9,166 nt of DNA, taken from positions 1-9,166 of the forward strand of contig CALVOD010000049.1 in NCBI GenBank assembly GCA_944350065.1, read 5' to 3'. The first letter of the stretch is position 1; each line of letters opens with the position of its first letter. The DNA is from an uncultured Clostridia bacterium. Lineage in GTDB: Bacteria > Bacillota > Clostridia > Christensenellales > DTU072. Shown piece by piece: positions 6,649 through 9,166 of this stretch. The translations under genes and the position numbers were made by a program. Under the pieces are notes generated by a model, which did no database searches, was not told where the DNA came from, and worked only from the letters and a program-made list of their open reading frames with translations.

Positions 6649-8658
6649 ATGGTATTTTTCAAACGCGCCGAAAAACGCGGCCCGGGCACCGTAGAAGAAA
6701 CGGGCGACCGCCTACGGGATCTGCACGCCGCCATAAAAGGTGACGACGCGAAACTGACGGAGCGACTGCTTACGGCGGACGCTTCGCTCGCCGCGCACTC
6801 TTTCGGCAGATTTCCCCTATTGAGTCTGTGCTATATGTACGACAGCCGCGCGATAATCCGTAAATTCGGAAAAAGGCTGAAGGCGCACGAAGGCTCGTAC
6901 GCGGTTTCGCCGGAATACCCCGAGGACTATAAGAAATTCAAAGAGCTTGCGGGAAGGAGTTTAAGGCTTTTCCGCGAAGGCTTCGTAACGCCCTTAGACA
7001 TGCTCGCCGTAAAGGGCGACGCCCCCGCTTTGCGCGCGGAGCTCGGCGCGAAACCGAGCAAAGAACGTGCGGAACGCGTAGCGAAGATATACGAGCTTAC
7101 TTCCAAAAGAAAGGTCCGCGTCAAAGAAAACGGCATTTCCGTGCCGCGTTCGCGCTCAATGACGCGATTACAGAAGGCGGCAGTTGTAATAACCGCCTTT
7201 TTCGGGCTCTCGGTATGCGCGCTCGCGCTCGGCGCCTATTTCGCCGTTCCCGCGGCTTACGGCGGCGACGGCAGCGCCGTAAGCCCCATACTCATCTCGA
7301 ACGCGGAACAGTTCGTTTTCGCCGCGGGCGACGACGAACAAAGATATTTTAAACTTACCGAAGACATAGTATTAGACGCTTCGGACGTTGCCGCTTTCCC
7401 GCTCGTAGCCGACTTAAACGGCGACGGTCATACCGTGAAAGTGGCGGGCGCTACGGCGCCGCTGTTCACGGAAATAAGCGGTAAGATACACGACGTGGTC
7501 TTCGATTTCGGCGAAGTGAATATCGAATACTCCGCCGATTCCGCCCTGCTCGCCCGCACCGTTACGGGAACGGCAGAGAACGTGACTCTTAAAGCGAACG
7601 GCACGATAAAAGATGTTTCGGGCTCCGAAACCGTTTATTTCGGTTGCCTTGCCGTCGAAAATAAGGGAACGCTTAACTACGTTACCTGCGAGCTCTCGTT
7701 AACGGTTACGGGAGCTTCGGCGGGCGGCGAAAGCGCGGGCGACAGCTTCTTTGCGGGAATAGTCGCCAAAAATTCGGGCTCGATAGCTTACTGCGAGCTT
7801 ACCGACGGTTCCTCGCTCCTGTTGGATACCGTAGACGGAGCGGGAATAGTGGCAGAGAACGCCTCCGTCGGCAGAGTGCTCGACTCCGTCAACGCCGCCT
7901 CGGTAACGCAGACCTCCTCTTACGCCATGTGGTCGCCCAACACCTCCGGGGTGGTTCTGAACAATTACGGCTCCGTCAATAACTGTCTCAACTCCGGCGC
8001 CGTGACGGTATCGTCCGAAGCCACCAAGGAAGAAGTGGAAGCGGAAATGGACAAGCTCGGCGTTTCCGGCAACATAGCCGTATACGCGGGCGGCGTGGTA
8101 TGCACCAATTACGGCACCGTCCGCCACTCCAAAAACACCGGCAACATATCCGCGGCTTCCCTCTACTCGTATATTTACGCGGGCGGCATAGCCGCCGCGA
8201 ATACCGCTCATTCGGCGGGCTCCGCCGCGATAGACAACTGCGCTTCGCTCGGCGTACTTTCGATGACTTCGGCGGAAGCCGACAACGTAGGCGAAGGCGA
8301 AAACGTCACGGTATTCCTTTTCGGAGGCGGTATCGCGGGATATTTTGCCAATTACGACTCTTACTCCGCAACGACTACAAATTCCTATTCCGCGATGACC
8401 TTCACCCATCCCGGTTATTCGGGTTGCTTCGCGGGCGGTATCGCGGGCGTGCAGCTCACCTCCTCCATTCCCGTGCTCCCCTTCGGACTCACCGAAAACT
8501 ACTACCTCACGGGAAGTTTAAGCGGATTTAACGCCGGCGTGGGCGCGCTTATCTCCTCGTGGGACCACAATATCTATTACGCCTCCGGCGCAAACGTGCA
8601 GGGCGGCGCGATGCCCCTTACGCAAACGCAACTCGAACAATGGAGCTATTACTGGTAA
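6649..8658 (+). CDS. Single-pass membrane protein: ankyrin-like cytoplasmic part and GLUG-like repeat ectodomain
   Basis: This 669-residue protein has three parts. Residues about 20-150 are helical with ankyrin-like elements (LHAAIKGDDAKLTERLL at 25-41; TPLDMLAVKGDAPALRAEL at 114-132). A basic stretch (168-177) precedes one transmembrane helix at about 177-201, so the N-terminus should lie inside (signal-anchor topology). The exterior part opens with SPILISNAEQF and YFKLTEDIVLD (212-243), as in many repeat surface proteins. It then has about seven GLUG-like units of the form GGI-x-N-x-G-x-V-x-N-C-x-N-x-G, for example near 369, 398, 433, 480, 511, 559 and 595, which suggest a right-handed beta-helix. 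There is no LPXTG sorting motif. It starts directly after the coiled-coil stop (TAG/ATG, no gap), with GAGGAAG upstream inside that gene. The role is unknown; a link between an outside signal or ligand and the cytoplasmic partners is speculation. Confidence 0.83.
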   Translation: MVFFKRAEKRGPGTVEETGDRLRDLHAAIKGDDAKLTERLLTADASLAAHSFGRFPLLSLCYMYDSRAIIRKFGKRLKAHEGSYAVSPEYPEDYKKFKELAGRSLRLFREGFVTPLDMLAVKGDAPALRAELGAKPSKERAERVAKIYELTSKRKVRVKENGISVPRSRSMTRLQKAAVVITAFFGLSVCALALGAYFAVPAAYGGDGSAVSPILISNAEQFVFAAGDDEQRYFKLTEDIVLDASDVAAFPLVADLNGDGHTVKVAGATAPLFTEISGKIHDVVFDFGEVNIEYSADSALLARTVTGTAENVTLKANGTIKDVSGSETVYFGCLAVENKGTLNYVTCELSLTVTGASAGGESAGDSFFAGIVAKNSGSIAYCELTDGSSLLLDTVDGAGIVAENASVGRVLDSVNAASVTQTSSYAMWSPNTSGVVLNNYGSVNNCLNSGAVTVSSEATKEEVEAEMDKLGVSGNIAVYAGGVVCTNYGTVRHSKNTGNISAASLYSYIYAGGIAAANTAHSAGSAAIDNCASLGVLSMTSAEADNVGEGENVTVFLFGGGIAGYFANYDSYSATTTNSYSAMTFTHPGYSGCFAGGIAGVQLTSSIPVLPFGLTENYYLTGSLSGFNAGVGALISSWDHNIYYASGANVQGGAMPLTQTQLEQWSYYW

Positions 8659-8664
8659 ATTGAA

Positions 8665-8886
8665 ATGAGAAAAGATATTTCGCTGATAATCCTGACAGTT
8701 CTCGCCTGCGCCGTATTGCTTACCGACGTAGCTTACGCCGTCTATCTCGGCGTTACGCTGAACGCGGTTAAAAGCGGAACGGCTTTTCTGCCGCTTACCT
8801 TCCGCACCTTTACCGTAGCGATAGCGGCGATAAACGCAGCCCTCGTGCCCGCGGCGCTGTCGTATATATTCTTAAGAAGAAAATAG
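8665..8886 (+). CDS. Small two-helix membrane protein
   Basis: This 73-residue protein has two hydrophobic segments, about 5-30 and 47-70. Basic ends (MRK and RRK) suggest a hairpin with both termini in the cytoplasm. It follows the repeat membrane protein by 6 bases and has no clear ribosome binding site, so translation is probably coupled to the upstream stop. It is last in the plus-strand operon, 30 bases before the terminator. I recognise no family; a helper or anchor for the neighbouring membrane protein is a guess from position only. Confidence 0.7.
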   Translation: MRKDISLIILTVLACAVLLTDVAYAVYLGVTLNAVKSGTAFLPLTFRTFTVAIAAINAALVPAALSYIFLRRK

Positions 8887-8915
8887 CCCCTGCTTTCTAC
8901 CCGCGATCGAACATG

Positions 8916-8955
8916 AAAAAACCGCCCGTAACGGGCGGTTTCGTTTATTTATTAA
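8916..8955. terminator. Bidirectional intrinsic terminator between convergent genes
   Basis: Perfect 10-bp arms AAACCGCCCG (8919-8928) and CGGGCGGTTT (8932-8941) surround a 3-base loop. On the minus strand the stem runs into six T, a strong terminator for the right-edge gene. On the plus strand a broken T-rich tract (8939-8951) follows, adequate to end the five-gene operon. Confidence 0.9.
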
Positions 8956-9013
8956 ATTCCGTTTCGGTGCTGCCTAAGGGAGCGCGCCGCGCGGATTTAA
9001 CCTTTACCCCTTT

Positions 9014-9166
9014 TCACTTCCTGTTTTGCCTCAGCAGTTTCTGCTCCTGTTGCGACAGATTGGCTATGTTTTCGCTTCCGTCGGCATTATACTGATCGTA
9101 ATAATCTATTACGTCGAGCTCGTACGAATACACCGCCACCGTGCCCGCAAGCAAATATCCTGAAGT
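9014..9166 (-). CDS. C-terminal fragment of a hypothetical, possibly membrane, protein
   Basis: The minus-strand frame is open from the right edge to a TGA at 9014-9016 and gives the last 50 residues. It begins with a short hydrophobic stretch (GYLLAGTVAVYSY) and continues as a polar tail ending QQEQKLLRQNRK. This pattern fits a last membrane helix with a cytoplasmic tail. The terminator at 8916-8941, with its T-run on this strand, lies about 70 bases beyond the stop and supports a real gene end. The family cannot be told from so little sequence. Confidence 0.6.
   Translation of the reverse strand, partial: TSGYLLAGTVAVYSYELDVIDYYDQYNADGSENIANLSQQEQKLLRQNRK

Noticed and set aside
8913..9095. 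A 60-codon plus-strand open frame after the operon
   Set aside because: It runs through the terminator hairpin and overlaps the minus-strand gene end; no ribosome binding site.

Overview
The window looks like a chromosomal piece of a Bacillota (Clostridia-type) bacterium with fairly high GC. The pointers are SigA-type promoters with TGn-extended -10 boxes, strong AGGAGG-like ribosome binding sites, a short-chain dehydrogenase with the signature of Bacillus/Clostridia YmfI (EF-P 5-aminopentanone reductase), heavy use of the ATA isoleucine codon, and tightly packed genes. TAA, TGA and TAG all end genes here, so the code is standard and both RF1 and RF2 must exist elsewhere in the genome. An uncultured gut Clostridia (Christensenellales-like) is a guess only. 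No RNA genes, IS elements or CRISPR arrays are visible.

Layout. (1) 1-878, minus strand: N-terminal 292 residues of a polytopic membrane transporter, probably MFS of the GPH type, cut by the left edge, with its own promoter at 951-979. (2) 1053-2236, minus strand: a two-gene operon, a YmfI-like reductase followed by a low-molecular-weight protein tyrosine phosphatase, joined by an ATGA overlap. It is driven by a promoter at 2285-2313, and its short leader contains a perfect 10-bp GC hairpin. (3) 2436-8886, plus strand: five closely packed genes diverging from the reductase. They encode a degenerate class I release-factor-like protein, an SF1 (UvrD/Rep-like) helicase with extra N- and C-terminal regions, a 238-residue coiled-coil protein, a 669-residue single-pass membrane protein with an ankyrin-like cytoplasmic part and a GLUG-like repeat ectodomain, and a 73-residue two-helix membrane protein. 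The gaps are 27 bp, 8 bp overlap, 0 bp and 6 bp, so the genes are probably one transcript from the extended -10 at 2420-2425. (4) A bidirectional terminator at 8916-8955 separates this operon from the C-terminal 50 residues of a convergent minus-strand gene at the right edge.

The most interesting part is the plus-strand operon. The first protein keeps the GGQ peptidyl-tRNA hydrolysis motif but lacks the codon-reading PxT/SPF tripeptide and other RF hallmarks. Its start codon lies only about 10 bases past the -10 box, so its mRNA is probably leaderless. The following helicase / coiled-coil / membrane-anchored repeat protein / small membrane protein set is translationally coupled and matches no system I know. 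That these proteins act together is inferred from gene order only.
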